Shown one piece after another: positions 51,351 through 61,922 of a stretch of 64,000 bases of DNA; within the stretch, counting starts at the first letter, position 1; each line of letters starts with the position of its first letter. The notes beneath the pieces were generated by a model that saw only the letters and a list, made by a program, of their open reading frames with translations, made no database searches and was not told the origin of the DNA. The position numbers and the translations under genes were made by a program. The stretch comes from CAWAYH01 sp963786195 (lineage in GTDB: Bacteria; Acidobacteriota; Vicinamibacteria; Vicinamibacterales; 2-12-FULL-66-21): positions 319,583-383,582 of the forward strand of contig CAWAYH010000010.1 of the NCBI GenBank assembly GCA_963786195.1, read 5' to 3'.

Positions 51351-52219
51351 TCAGTGAAGCCCGTCAGCTCCGTGGTCAACTGCTCGTAGATCCGCTGCAG
51401 TTCGTTCTCGGTGGTGAACTCGATCTCGATTCGTCCCGCCGCTGACCCTTGCGAACGATGCGGACGCGGGTGCCGAGCGCGAAGCGGAGCGATCTTCGGC
51501 GGCGCGCGTGTGGACGTCTTTCTCCGGCTCGGCGCGCGGTGGCGCGGGCTGCAGCGCTTTCTTGACGAGCACTTCGGTCTCGCGCACCGACAGCTGCTTC
51601 GCGACGACGTCGCGCGCGAGGCGGAGCTGCGCGGCTTCGTCGGGCAGCGCGAGGATGGCGCGCGCGTGGCCCATCGAGAGCGCGCCGGCGGCCACGTTTT
51701 CGCGCACTTCGTGCGGCAGGCGCAGCAGCCGCACATGTTGGCGACCGACGAGCGGTCCTTGCCGACCGCGTCGGCGATCTGGTCCTGCGTCAGCTGAAAC
51801 TCGTCCGACAGGCGGCGATACGCGTGCGCCTCTTCGATCGGATTCAGGTCCTCGCGCTGGATGTTCTCGATGAGCGCGGCCGCGAGCATGCGATCGTCGG
51901 GAATGTCGCGCACGACGACCGGCACCTTGAGGAGTCCGGCGCGCTGCGCGGCGCGCCAGCGGCGCTCGCCGGCGACGATCTCGTAGCCGTCGTCGGCCTT
52001 GCGCACGACGATGGGCTGGATGATGCCGTTGGCGCGGATCGATCGCGCGAGATCGTCGATCCGGCGTCGTCGACGCGCGGTGCGCGGCTGGAAACTTGTT
52101 CGGCCGCAGGAGATCGGTGTCGATCTCGAGCGCGCGGTCGGACGACGGCGCGGCTGCGCGGGCGCGTCGGGAATCAGCGCGCTCAGGCCACGACCGAGGG
52201 CCGGGCGTTTTTCAACCAT
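51351..52219 (-). CDS. parB: Chromosome-partition protein ParB, frameshifted
   Basis: ParB binds parS and spreads by CTP-dependent clamping. Text from alternating frames includes KRPALGRGLSALIPD at the start, NGIIQPIVVRKADDGYEIVA, GERRWRAAQRAGL, ENIQREDLNPIEEAHAYRRL and SDEFQLTQDQIADAVGKDRS (the HTH), GALSMGHARAILALPDEAAQ and a C-terminal ELQRIYEQL. Frames change near 52150, 52080, 51735, 51480 and 51365. One more base before 51365 puts the stop at 51351, 11 bases before selD; otherwise the frame runs into selD to its UGA. Confidence 0.85.
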
Positions 52220-53026
52220 GGTGAGGCTCCGTGTGCCGGCGGGCCGCCGACGGCCGCGGTCGAGGAACTCGCGCGCGAGCGCGACGTAGGCTTCGGCGCC
52301 GCGCGACTTTGACGTCGTAGAGGATGGCGGGCAGGCCGTGGCTCGGCGCCTCGCCGAGCCGGATGTTGCGCGGGATGACGGTGTCGAAGACGCGTTCCTG
52401 GAAGAACTCGCGGATGTCCCGCGCCACCTGCTGCCCGAGGTTGGTGCGCTCGTCGTACATCGTCAGCAGCACGCCGGCGATGTCGAGGCCGGGATTGAAC
52501 GACGCCGCGGACGCGGCGCAGCGTCGCGACGAGATCGGCCAGTCCTTCGAGCGCGAAGTATTCGCAGTTGAGCGGAATGAGCACCGCGTCGGCGGCGACG
52601 AGCGCGTTCAGCGTCAGCAGGCCGAGCGACGGCGGCGTGTCGATGAAGATCATAGTCGAAGCGAGTCGCGAAGCGGTTCGAGGATCGCCTGCAGGCGCCG
52701 CTCGCGATTCGGCAGCGGCACGAGCTCGACTTCGGCGCCGGTCAGATTGCGATCGGCGGGAATCAGCGAGAGGTTCTTGACTCGCGTGTCGAGCACGAAT
52801 CGCCGATGCGCCGTCGGCGCCGGACGTCAGCGCCTCGTAGACCGTGCCGGCCGCCGACGCTGACCTTTCAGGCCGACGCCGCTCGTCAGGTTGGCCTGCG
52901 GATCGATGTCGACGAGCAGGACGCGCTGCTCCGCGAGGGCGAGGGCGGTAGCGAGATTGATGGCGGTAGTGGTTTTGCCGACGCCGCCTTTCTGGTTGGC
53001 GATGGCGATGGATCGCGTGCGGGCAT
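52212..53026 (-). CDS. parA: Chromosome-partition ATPase ParA (Soj), frameshifted
   Basis: The deviant Walker A ATPase moves ParB-parS complexes along the nucleoid. Key text: SIAIANQKGGVGKTTTAINL (Walker A), LLVDIDPQANLTSGVGLKGQ, FIDTPPSLGLLTLNALVAAD, LLTMYDERTNLGQQVARDIR and NIRLGEAPSHGLPAILYD. At least five frame changes; one lies within the first codons (near 53018), so the ATG at 53026 is the natural start. The stop at 52212 overlaps the parB ATG by 8 bases, giving coupled translation. Confidence 0.87.
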
Positions 53027-53126
53027 TTCTGGTTAATTGACCTAAATTAATGCCGTTCGTGGCTCGTTTGGAGCTGTTGTGGCGATGATCCGGCCGAGCG
53101 CTGACGCCCGTGGCGTCACGCTGCAG

Positions 53127-53142
53127 TGTTCCACGTGGAACA
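53127..53142. other. parS centromere site
   Basis: TGTTCCACGTGGAACA is a perfect 16-base palindrome and matches the conserved ParB-binding sequence TGTTNCACGTGNAACA. It sits between parA and rsmG, close to the probable origin, exactly where parS sites cluster. I found no second perfect copy. Confidence 0.92.
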
Positions 53143-53159
53143 TCAGCCGATGCGGCGCT

Positions 53160-53851
53160 TCACTGCAGGACCGTGAGCCGGCTCTGGAGAGCCTCGACGA
53201 GGCGGATACGTCCCCATCCACTCGAGCGGCGGGACCATCGCGCTAGGCGAGTCAGGGCCCGCCGGACCCCGGAACAAGCAGAACAACCCCTCCGGGAGCC
53301 AAGGAACGGCTTGGAGGGGTCAGCAGCCGGGCCTCGACTCGAACGGCCCGGAGCGAGACGACATCAGAACGCTTCGTGGAGCTCAGGCCGGGCGAGCAAG
53401 CTCCTCGAAACGGCGATGTTTCGACTGGCGCGCTCGAGCGCGAGATGCTCGCACCGCCTCGCGCAGAAACGCCGACTTCCGCGCCTTCGACTCGACCATC
53501 GTCAGATGCAGCCGGGAGCCGCCAGGTCAAGCGGGATGGCAGGTGAGCCACCGCCCGACCCGACGTCGACAAGCCGGGCTGACGGCGGATGGCAGGTGTC
53601 GTCGCCGCTATCAGTGGCTCCAGCAGGAGCCGGTCGATGGCTTCGTCGGCGTCGTCGATGGACGGTCAGGTTGATTTTGCGGTTCCAGCGGGCGAGCAGA
53701 CTCGTAGTACGCGGCGAGCTGCTCGCCAGGTCGTCCGGGAGGGGAACCCCGGCTTTGGCGGCGCCGCTGCGGCAAGCCGGGTCCGCAAGTCGCGTGCGGC
53801 CACATCCCGAAGCGTATCAGATGAGACCGGTAGCGCGAGACCCCGAGGCAT
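53160..53851 (-). CDS. rsmG: 16S rRNA m7G527 methyltransferase RsmG, frameshifted
   Basis: RsmG methylates G527 of 16S rRNA with S-adenosylmethionine. The AdoMet loop reads VDVGSGGGSPAIPLDLA, with KARKSAFLREA after it; SRAV-like and LAPGGVVLLVPGSGGP follow. The natural C-terminus is RIRLVEALQSRLTVLQ, stop at 53160. The frame changes near 53780, 53690, 53600, 53510 and 53250. Start at the ATG at 53851, only four bases after the mnmG stop. Confidence 0.82.
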
Positions 53852-53855
53852 CGAG

Positions 53856-55690
53856 CTAGGCTGCGATCACGGCGACGGCGGCAGGCGTGACACCCGGAAT
53901 TCGTGACGCCTGGCCCAGCGTGGCTGGCCGGACGGCGTCAGCCGCTCGACCATCTCGCGCGAGAGTCCGGGAATCCCGGCGAAGGTGAACGCGACAGGAA
54001 TGCTCCGTGCTCCTGGCGTCGCTGGCGCTCGACGGCTGCGATCTGACGACGGAGGTAGCCCTCGTACTTGAATTCGGTTTCGACGCTGGCGATGTCGAGC
54101 GTGCGACTGCGCTGCGCGAGTTCGAGCGGGACTGCCCTCCGACGAGCAGCGCAGCTCGAGCCGCGATCTCCGGCTGCTTCAGCGCGCGCGCGGCCGGAAT
54201 GCGGTCGCCGCGCCGGTGTCGCGACAAGCGTCTGCCCGACGTCGTCGCAATTCCGCTCGAACCGATCCGCCGTCTGGCTCGAATCGACTCCCACCGCTCG
54301 TCGTCCACAAGGCCGACGCTCGCGGCCCACGGGCGTCAGACGCAGATCGGCGTTGTCGATGCGGAGCAGCAGCCGGTGCTCGGCGCGCGAGGTGAACATC
54401 CGGTAGGGCTCGAGGCAGCCCTCGGTCGTGAGGTCGTCGACCAGGATGCCGATGTAGCTCGTCGTCGCGCGTCAGCACGAGCGGCGTCAGCCCGCGACGC
54501 ATGCGCGCGGCATTGAGCCCAGCCACCAGGCCCTGCGCCGCCGCCTCTTCGTAGCCGGACGTGCCGTTGATCTGACCGGCGAGGAACAGCCCGGGGACTC
54601 GCTTCGTTTCGAGCGTGCCTTGAGTTCGGTCGGTTGGATGAAGTCGTACTCGACGGCGTAGCCGGGACGCAGCATCACCGCGTCTTCGAGACCTGGCAGC
54701 GCGTGAACGAGCTGCCGCTGGACGTCTCGCCGGAAGGCTCATCGAGTAGCCGTTGACGTAGATCTCGTCGACGTCGAGACCCTCCGGCTCGAGAAAGATC
54801 TGGTGACGCTCGCGGTGCGGAAAGCGCATCACCTTGTCTTCGAGCGACGGGCAGTAGCGCGGACCGATCCCGGAGATCTGACCGTTGTAGAGCGGCGACT
54901 CGCGCGATGTGCGATCGCGCACGAGGTCGTGAACGCGGTCGGTCGTGTGGAGCAGATGACAGGCGATCTGCTGGCGATCGATGCGCTCGCGTCAGAAACG
55001 AGAACGGCACCGGTCGGATCGTCGCCGCGCTCCTCGACGAATCGTGAGAAATCGATGCTGCTTGCGATGAAGTCGCGGCGGCGTGCCCGTCTTCAGACGT
55101 CCCCACGTCGAAGCCAAACGACTTGAGCGACTCGGCGAGCTCCTGCGACGGCGGCTCGCCCGCGCGCCCCGACGGCCGCTGCTCGGGACCGATGTGGACG
55201 AGGCCGTTCAGGAACGTCCCGGTGGTGATCGACCAGCGCGCGGCACGCGATACGTCTCGCCGCTTCGAGCGCGAGGCCCGCGACGCCGGCCTCGCTCGAC
55301 CAGGATCCGACCGGCGCGCCCGAGGATCCAGGCGATGTTCGGCTGGTCGCTCCAGCGTCGTCTCGCACCCACTCGCTGTAACGCCGCTTGTCGGCCTGCG
55401 CGCGCGGCGACCAGACCGCCGGGCCCGCGGCTGCGGTTGAGCAGCTTGAACTGGATGCCCGGTCGCGTCGATCGCGAGGCCCATCAGGCCGCCAAGCGCG
55501 TCGATCTCGCGGACGAGATGCCCCTTCGCGGTCCCGCCGATCGCCGGATTGCACGGCATGTGCGCGACGGTGCCGTCCGAGAGCGTGCAGATGCCGACGC
55601 GATCGGCCCATGCGCGCCGCCGCCCACGCCGCTTCGACGCCGGCGTGTCCGGCGCCGATCACGATCACGTCGAAATCGTGCTAGAGTCAT
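53856..55690 (-). CDS. mnmG: tRNA U34 carboxymethylaminomethyl synthase MnmG, frameshifted
   Basis: With MnmE, this FAD enzyme modifies wobble U34 of several tRNAs. Text: VIVIGAGHAGVEAAWAAARM (FAD dinucleotide site), PCNPAIGGTAKGHLVREIDA, GGLMGLAIDATG, LRIGPRYCPSLEDKV-type block (GIGPRYCPSLEDKVMRFPHR), QIFLEPEGLDVDEIYVNGYS, GQINGTSGYEEAAAQGLVAG, SRAEHRLLLRIDNADLRLT and a C-terminal TLGQASRIPGVTPAAVAVI. More than eight frame changes. A GTG at 55668 is an alternative start if no shift is assumed at 55680. Confidence 0.88.
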
Positions 55691-55702
55691 TTGCAGTGCA
55701 AA

Positions 55703-57082
55703 TTACTTTCCTATGCAGAATCGGTCGAAGATCGCGTGCAGCACGTCGTCCGCCGTGCGCGCGCCAGTGATCTCCTCGAGCGCGTTCGCGCGCGTCGTGG
55801 AGTCCGCAAGCACGAATTCTTCGGGCGTGCCGACCGGGCCGCGGCCTCGGCGCGCGCGAGCGCGATGCGCGCGCGCGCCGAGCAGGTCGACGTGGCGCAC
55901 GTTGGTGATCGCCGGCACGTCGCGGAGTCGGCTCGCCGGCTGCCAGCGCGTCGGCGATCGCCGTTCGCAATGCGTCGACATGCCGCGGCCTGTCGGTCGC
56001 GGACACCGGCGATCGCGCGCACGGCTGCCAGCGTCATCGACGTTCCACGCTGCGCGCGAGGTCGCCTTGTTCGCCACCACGACGCCGCGGCCGATCGCGT
56101 CGTCTCGCGCAGCATGTCGATCGTCGTCTGGCGTCAGCGGCTCGCGAGCGATCGAGACACGATCAGCACAGCGTCCGCGACGTCGCGTGCCGCTGACCGC
56201 GCGCGACGATGCCTTCCACCTCGATCGCGATCGCCCGCGCTCGATCGCGCACGCCGGCCGTGTCGACGAGCGTGACGGGACGCCGCGATGTCGACGCGTC
56301 TCGGTCAGCAGATCGCGCGTCGTGCCGGGAATGTCCGTCACGATGGCGCGCCCTGCGCCGGCGAGCGCGTTGAACAGGCTCGACTTCCCCGCGTTCGGCC
56401 GCCCGACGATCGACGACCTGCGCACCTTCGCGAATCGAGCCGCCCGCGCGCGGCGTTCGCAGCAGCCCGTCGAGCTGCGCGATCAGCGTCGCGATCGTCT
56501 CGGCCGCGCTCGTCCGGCTCGACGAAGTGATAGCCCTCGTCGGGAAAATCGAGCGACGCTTCGAGCCGCGCCGTCAGATCGAACAGCGTCGCGTCGATCT
56601 CGCGGATGCGCGTCGTCAGCGTGCCTTCGAGCTGATCGAACGCCGCCCGCGCCTGCAGCGGCGTCACCGCGTCGACCAGATCCCGGACCGCTTCGGCCTG
56701 CACGAGATCGATCCGGCCGTCGAAGGTACGCGCGGAACGTGAACTCGCCGGGCTCCGCCAGCCGCGCGCCGCAGTCCATCGCCGCCTCGACGATCGCGCG
56801 CAGCAGGACCGGACTGCCGTGCGCGCTGATCTCGACGACATCCTCGCCGGTGTAGGAAGCGGGGCGCGGGAAAGAGCGTGAGGACGACGTGGTCGCGCAG
56901 CGCCTCGCGCGCCTGCGTCGATGCGCGCGAGCGTCGCGTGACGTGGCTCGAGCGGCTCGCGTCCCGCTGCGAGCCGCTGTCGCGATCGCCGGCGCGTCGG
57001 GACCGCTGACGCGGACGACACCGATCCCGCCGCGTCCCGCCGGCGTCGCGATCGCGACGATCGTGTCGTCGGGGGAGAACAT
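55703..57082 (-). CDS. mnmE: tRNA modification GTPase MnmE, frameshifted
   Basis: Partner of MnmG. Starts DDTIVAIATPAGRGGIGVVR, with YTGEDVVEISAHGSPVLLRA, GARLAEPGEFTFRAYL and a GTPase part (GRPNAGKSSLFNALAGAGRA, VTDIPGTTRDLLTE). The diagnostic C-terminus ends HAIFDRFCIGK at 55703, including the catalytic Cys. Many frame changes (near 56980, 56720, 56440, 56280, 56180, 56050, 55930). Thirteen bases separate it from mnmG. Confidence 0.88.
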
Positions 57083-57150
57083 GCGAACCCAGCTCTCGGC
57101 TCCGATGTCGAACCTCGCGTGGAACCTGTCGCCGGTTACCGGTTACGCGT

Positions 57151-57606
57151 CTACTTCCGCGGCGAGATGATGACCGTCTTCAGGAACGCGTCGCCGATGC
57201 TCTCGGACGACATCTGCGGATCCTCGGCGACGGTCAGGTGCACGAGGCGGCGCGCGTACGGATTCAGCGGCCCCATCTCCTGCGGCACGCCGGATGCTCT
57301 TCGCCTTCTCCATCATGAAGCGCGCCATCTGCCGCAGCTCGGCGTCCTTGCCCTTGCGGTAGTCGAGGCAGTCGACGACCAGCGTGCGATCGTCCTCGAG
57401 CTCGCGGCGGAACGCGGTGTTGACGATGTGCTGAAGCGCGTCGAGCGCCTCGGCGCGCGCGGCGCAGCAGCACTTCGCCGCCCTCGCCGGAGAGCTCGAT
57501 CGCGGATGCCGTCGGGCGTGTCGTCGATCGCGATCGTCGAGCGGAAGCCCCATCGCCGGCGAGCGTCTGGTCCAGTGAACTCGCGCACGCGTCCGTGCAG
57601 ATCCAT
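57151..57606 (-). CDS. khpB: KH-R3H RNA-binding protein KhpB/Jag, frameshifted
   Basis: The ATG at 57606 overlaps the yidC stop by one base. Text: VLLRRRAEALDALQHIVNTA (KH-like), RRELEDDRTLVVDCLDYRKG, KDAELRQMARFMMEKAK, and the R3H end VPQEMGPLNPYARRLVHLTV, finishing SESIGDAFLKTVIISPRK at 57151. The usual N-terminal Jag domain is missing, leaving about 150 residues. RNA chaperone linked to cell elongation in other bacteria. Frames change near 57550, 57490 and 57295. Confidence 0.83.
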
Positions 57607-59342
57607 CACTTCCGCTCCTTCGCCGCCTGTCGCGACTTGCCGCCGCCCGCGTTCTTGACGCGGCGCTCCGCCGGCGGCCGCACCGACGTGCGCGGCGGCG
57701 GCCCGATCAGCCGGTTGGTGACCACCTGCTGGCCGATCGCCCAGAGGTTGCTGACCGTCCAGTAGAGCACCAGGCCGCTCGGCGCCCAGAGGAACATGAC
57801 CGTGAACATGACCGGCATGAACATCATCATCTTCTGCTGCACGGGATCGGCCGTCGACGGCGTCATCTTCTGCTGCACGAACATGCGTGACGCCCATCAG
57901 CACCGGCGTGATGAAGCAGCGGATCGTGACGCGAGAGATCGTGGATCCAGCCGATGAACGGCGCGCCGCGCAGCTCGATCGCGACCGAGAGCATCGCGTA
58001 GAACGCGAACAGCACCGGCAGCGTCAGCAGCATCGGCACGCAGCCGCTCGCCGGGTTGACGCCGCGCTCGCGGTAGAGCGCCATCAGCTCGGCGTTCATC
58101 TTCTGCCGCGCCGGATCGGTCATCTTCAGCTTCGCGTAGCGATCCTGGATCGCCTTCACCTCCGGCTGGATCTCCTGCATCTTCCGCATCGAGACGACGC
58201 TCTTGTGGCGCAGCGGGAACATCGCGAGGTTGATCAGGACGGTCAGCGCGATGATCGACCAGCCGTAGTTGCCGACGTAGCCGTTCGACCCACTTCAGCG
58301 CGCGCAGCAGCGGCACGACGAGCCAGCGCGAACATGCCGAAGTCGATCGCGCGCACGAGCTCGCGGGCGATCGACTGCGAGGACGTCGAAGTCCTTCGGG
58401 CCGACGAAGTACGTCGACGCTCGACGGCGGCCGGCGATGAACTTCGCGCGACCAGTCGACGAACTGGCGGCGCGGGGTCCGTGCCCTCGGCCGGGCATGA
58501 CGATCGGCTGCGTAGTTCGAACTGGACGCGGCTGGTCGGTGAGGCAGCGACCGCGTCAGGAAGTAGTGATCGTCGACGCCGGCGAAGCCGAACACGCCCT
58601 CGCTGCTCGCGATGCTGCTCGATGTTCTTGACGCCGACGCGCGTCACGTCTGCCGTCGCGGTAGAAGATCGGCTGCGGAGCCGGGCTGTACGTCATCCCG
58701 CCGCCGATGATCGCCCGTCCCGAGCGCCGGGCCCCAGCGGACGGTTGGCTTCTGGGCCTGGCCGTCCCGCGTGACGTCAGCGGTGAACCGAATCACGTAC
58801 GGCTGCGTCGCGGGTGAACCTGAACTCCTTGCGGGCGGTCAGCCCACTCGCGTCGCCGTACTCGAAGATGAGGCTCGCGGCGGCGCGGCCGACGACGAGC
58901 GCTGTCGGCGCTCGGCTTGAACAGCGCCTGTTTCAGACGTGCCGGTGGCGCCTCGGATCGTCGACTCGAGCGTGAAGGGCGACGGCAGCCTGCAACGCTC
59001 TGCGGGACGAGCTCGAGCGGCTCGCCGCTCGGCGTCCTGGTAGCTTCTTCAGCCGCCAGCTCTTGAGCACCCCGCCCCGCGTGCGTGAACACCGCGTGCA
59101 CGGCGTCGCTCTCGACGGTCACGTCCTGCTCGCGGTCGGATGCCACGAGCGGTGCGGCGCCGACTCACGGGCGGCGGCGCTGGCTCGACCGCGGGCTGAG
59201 CCCGCCTGCCGCTGCGGGCGCTGCGGCGGCCTGCCGCAGCCGGCGGCGTGGGTTTCGGACGGGCGGCGGCGGGAACATCACCTGGTAGCCGTACAGGACC
59301 GACAAACGACAGCACGACGGCGAGAAGAACCCGCTTTTCCAT
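57606..59342 (-). CDS. yidC: Membrane protein insertase YidC, frameshifted
   Basis: YidC inserts inner-membrane proteins with or without SecYEG. Text: EKRVLLAVVLSFVVLYGYQV (first helix), a periplasmic beta domain (FTVTADVTRDGQAQKPTVRW-like fragments), then the conserved core FPLRHKSVVSMRKMQEIQPE, VKAIQDRYAKLKMTDPARQK, YRERGVNPASGCVPMLLTLP, FAFYAMLSVAIELRGAPFIG and MPVMFTVMFLWAPSGLVLYW. It ends in a basic tail (GGGKSRQAAKERK). The periplasmic domain has the densest frame changes (58250-59150). Confidence 0.87.
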
Positions 59343-59346
59343 GGAG

Positions 59347-59594
59347 TCAGACCTGGGGCGGGACCGGGATCGAAGCCGGACGATGCCGGCGGGTGGCAGC
59401 GGGCAAGCCGCCGCGCCGCCAGCCACGCCTCCGCGAAGCACGCCATGACGTCAGACCGCCTCCCGGGCGTACTCGCGAGCACGAGGGCAGATACCGGCAG
59501 GAGCCGGCAAACATTGGCGAAAAAAGCAGCTTGATAGACCGTCAGGAGCGCCGAGCACCGCGCGCTGCGCGGGCGAGAGCGAAACGGGCGTCAT
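59347..59594 (-). CDS. yidD: Membrane protein insertion efficiency factor YidD, frameshifted
   Basis: A short YidC helper. Fragments restore LLTVYQAAF, FAGSCRYLPSCSEYARE, HGVLRGGWLAARRLARCHP and SGFDPVPPQV with stop at 59347, the classic YidD pattern with its Cys residues. Start at the ATG at 59594, 12 bases after rnpA. Four or more frame changes in 250 bases. Confidence 0.8.
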
Positions 59595-59606
59595 GCCGGA
59601 ATGCAC

Positions 59607-59993
59607 TCAGCTCCGACGGCGCAGCCGCGCAACCGAGCGGCGAAGCGTCGTCAGGAAGTCCTGCTCGAGGGCGACGTAGGGCGCATCGAACAGCTCACGA
59701 CGCGGAATGACCACGACGTCGACGCGCGGCGCCTGGCAGCTGGTGTTGTCAGTCTGAATATCTCTCGAATCAATCGTTTAGCTCGATTTCTCTGCGACCG
59801 CAGTCCCCGAGCTTCCGCGACGCGACGATACCCGAGCCGCGGAGCGTTTGCCTGATTCGGCGCAACCAGCAGCGTCATGAACCGGCCCTGCCCACGGTGA
59901 CCCGCGTCGAAGACACGTTTGAACTCCACCTGATGGCGAAGCCTTCGCGCCCTTGGGAAACTGCCGCGAGGTCGCGCTCGAGGCAAGCGTCAC
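59607..59993 (-). CDS. rnpA: RNase P protein component, frameshifted
   Basis: RnpA assists the catalytic RNA in maturing tRNA 5' ends. Text: FPRARRLRHQVEFKRVFDAG, GRFMTLLVAPNQANAPRLGI, the RNA-binding box RNRAKRLIREIFRL and a C-terminal FDAPYVALEQDFLTTLRRSV. GTG at 59993 is the likely start. Frames change near 59960, 59835, 59795 and 59725. Lies 32 bases after rpmH, the universal order. Confidence 0.85.
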
Positions 59994-60025
59994 AGGTTCT
60001 AGTTTCGAGGGGATGGACCCCGCGC

Positions 60026-60172
60026 TCAGGACGACGTGGAAACGGTCAGGCGCTTGCGCCCCTTGGCCCGTCGACGCTTCAGGACCAGGCGCCCCTTCTT
60101 GGTGCTCATGCGCACGAGAAACCCGTGGGTGCGCCGGCGGCGCCGGCGGTTCGGCTGAAACGTACGCTTCAT
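60026..60172 (-). CDS. rpmH: 50S ribosomal protein L34
   Basis: The 48-residue product MKRTFQPNRRRRRRTHGFLV, followed by RMSTKKGRLVLKRRRAKGRK, is an intact L34. It is the only gene between 50.3 and 60.2 kb on this strand that reads without a break. Confidence 0.96.
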   Translation of the reverse strand: MKRTFQPNRRRRRRTHGFLVRMSTKKGRLVLKRRRAKGRKRLTVSTSS

Positions 60173-60590
60173 GGTGTCAGATCCCCTGCAACGGACAGAA
60201 AATGGCGGAGAAACTTAGATACTAGCGAACGCCAGTCGTCAGTGTCAATTCGCCGATCGGCGCTTTTTCACGTGCGCTTCCCGGTCGCCGTCAGAAATCC
60301 GAGAGAGGACTTCCGGCCGTGTGTTACAGTCCCCTCCCCTGGGACTCCCATAGGGTCTCCCCCCGAAGTTTTCCACAACTGTGGAAAAAAATGTGGAAAA
60401 GCCACGGTTTTCGCCCTGTTCGACTGTCCCGATGCCGCAGTGACACGGCTTTTCACGAGGCGAAAGTCAAAAGAGCTCGTATTTATGGGCTTTTCTGCAC
60501 GTCACGCAGATAAACGTGGCGTAACGATGGGGCATCCTCCGGGCGAAAGTGGACAGGGGCAGGGTCGGAGCGCGGTAGAGGCAGGCGAAC
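60173..60590. other. Probable oriC: DnaA-box cluster upstream of dnaA
   Basis: The 418-base gap between divergent rpmH and dnaA contains three DnaA-type boxes: TTTTCCACA (60369-60377, plus) and TGTGGAAAA (60380-60388 and 60392-60400, minus). Each differs from the consensus TTATCCACA by one base. A run of A's lies among the boxes. No gene is supported here. The promoters of both flanking genes must also lie within it. Confidence 0.7.
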
Positions 60591-61922
60591 ATGAGCGGCA
60601 GCAGCATCTGGGACGAGGTTCTCGCCCGCATTGAAACCAAGAGTCAACCGCCACAGCTTCTACACGTGGTTCAACCGACGTCGTTCGTCGCAGACGATGG
60701 GAAGGGCTTGCGGGTGCGCGTGCCGAACGCGCTGTTCAGCGACTGGCTAACCAAGCACTATTCGGCGGTGCTCGAAGACGCGCTCGCGGAAGTCAACAGG
60801 CGCGGATGCCTGGTGTCGTTTGTGACGGAAGAGGCCGAACCCCTTTCTGCTCCTGCTATCGAGCCGCCGGACGATCTCGATCCGCAAACCATCTCCGCAG
60901 CTGACCCGCGCGGGCTCGCGCCGCGATACTCCTTCGACACATTCATCGTGGGGCCCTCGAATCAGTTTGCGCACGCGGCCTGCCGTGCCGTCGCTGAAGC
61001 GCCGTCGCGTTCGTACAACCCGCTGTTCATCTACGGCGGCGTGGGACTCGGCAAGACGCATCTGATGCACGCGATCGGGCACTACGTCCTGAGTCACCTC
61101 AAGAACCTGAAGCTGACCTACATCTCGTCCGAGCGGTTCATGAACGAGATGATCAACGCCGTTCGGTACGACCGGATTCTCGACTTTCGCGAACGGTACC
61201 GCAGCGTCGACGTGCTGCTCGTCGACGACATTCAGTTCATCGCGGGCAAGGAAGGCACGCAGAACGAGTTCTTTCACACGTTCAACGCGCTGTACGACTC
61301 CCAGAAGCAGATCGTCATCAGCAGCGACTGTCCGCCGCACGAGATCCCCTCGCTCGAAGAGCGCCTGCGCTCGCGATTCGAATGGGGGTTGATTGCCGAC
61401 ATCCAGGCGCCCGACCTCGAGACCAAGGTTGCGATCCTGAAGAAGAAAGCCGAAGCGGAAGGGATCCCGCTTCCGGACAACGTCGCGATCTACATCGCCG
61501 GCAAAATCAAGTCGAATATCCGCGAGCTCGAGGGATCCCTGATTCGGCTGATTGCTTATGCGTCGCTCACGGGTCGTGAGATTTCACTGCCGCTCACACA
61601 GGACGTGCTCCGCAACGTCCTCCAGCACGACGAGCGCGCCGTGACGATTGAAATCATCCAGAAGTTCGTGGCGGACTACTATCAGCTGAAGGTGGCCGAA
61701 CTGAAATCCCGCAACAACTCGAAGTCGATCGCCATGCCCCGGCAGATTGCAATGTATCTGTGCAAGTCGCTCACGAACGCGTCACTCCCCGAAATCGGGA
61801 AGAGCTTCGGAGGCAAGCACCATTCGACGGTGATTCACTCCATCCGGAAGATCGAGGATCTGCGACAGCGGGAAGGAGATTTCAACAACCTCATCAACAG
61901 CTTCCTCGAGTCGTTTCGCTGA
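60591..61922 (+). CDS. dnaA: Chromosomal replication initiator DnaA
   Basis: The 443-residue initiator has domain I (residues 1-75), the AAA+ core with Walker A GGVGLGKT (149-156), LLVDDIQFIAGKEGTQNEFF, sensor EERLRSRFEWGLIADIQAPD, and domain IV with the DNA-binding signature GGKHHSTVIHS. The frame is open, but domain I is locally wrong: the expected NRHSFYTWF is encoded one frame over at 60646-60672, pointing to an insertion near 60642 and a deletion near 60674 that cancel. Confidence 0.97.
   Translation: MSGSSIWDEVLARIETKSQPPQLLHVVQPTSFVADDGKGLRVRVPNALFSDWLTKHYSAVLEDALAEVNRRGCLVSFVTEEAEPLSAPAIEPPDDLDPQTISAADPRGLAPRYSFDTFIVGPSNQFAHAACRAVAEAPSRSYNPLFIYGGVGLGKTHLMHAIGHYVLSHLKNLKLTYISSERFMNEMINAVRYDRILDFRERYRSVDVLLVDDIQFIAGKEGTQNEFFHTFNALYDSQKQIVISSDCPPHEIPSLEERLRSRFEWGLIADIQAPDLETKVAILKKKAEAEGIPLPDNVAIYIAGKIKSNIRELEGSLIRLIAYASLTGREISLPLTQDVLRNVLQHDERAVTIEIIQKFVADYYQLKVAELKSRNNSKSIAMPRQIAMYLCKSLTNASLPEIGKSFGGKHHSTVIHSIRKIEDLRQREGDFNNLINSFLESFR

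Noticed and set aside
50905..60000. A decayed pseudogene island at the origin
   Set aside because: The genes (parA, mnmE, yidC, rnpA and others) keep every motif, are in canonical order and several are normally essential; single-base sequence errors explain the breaks better.
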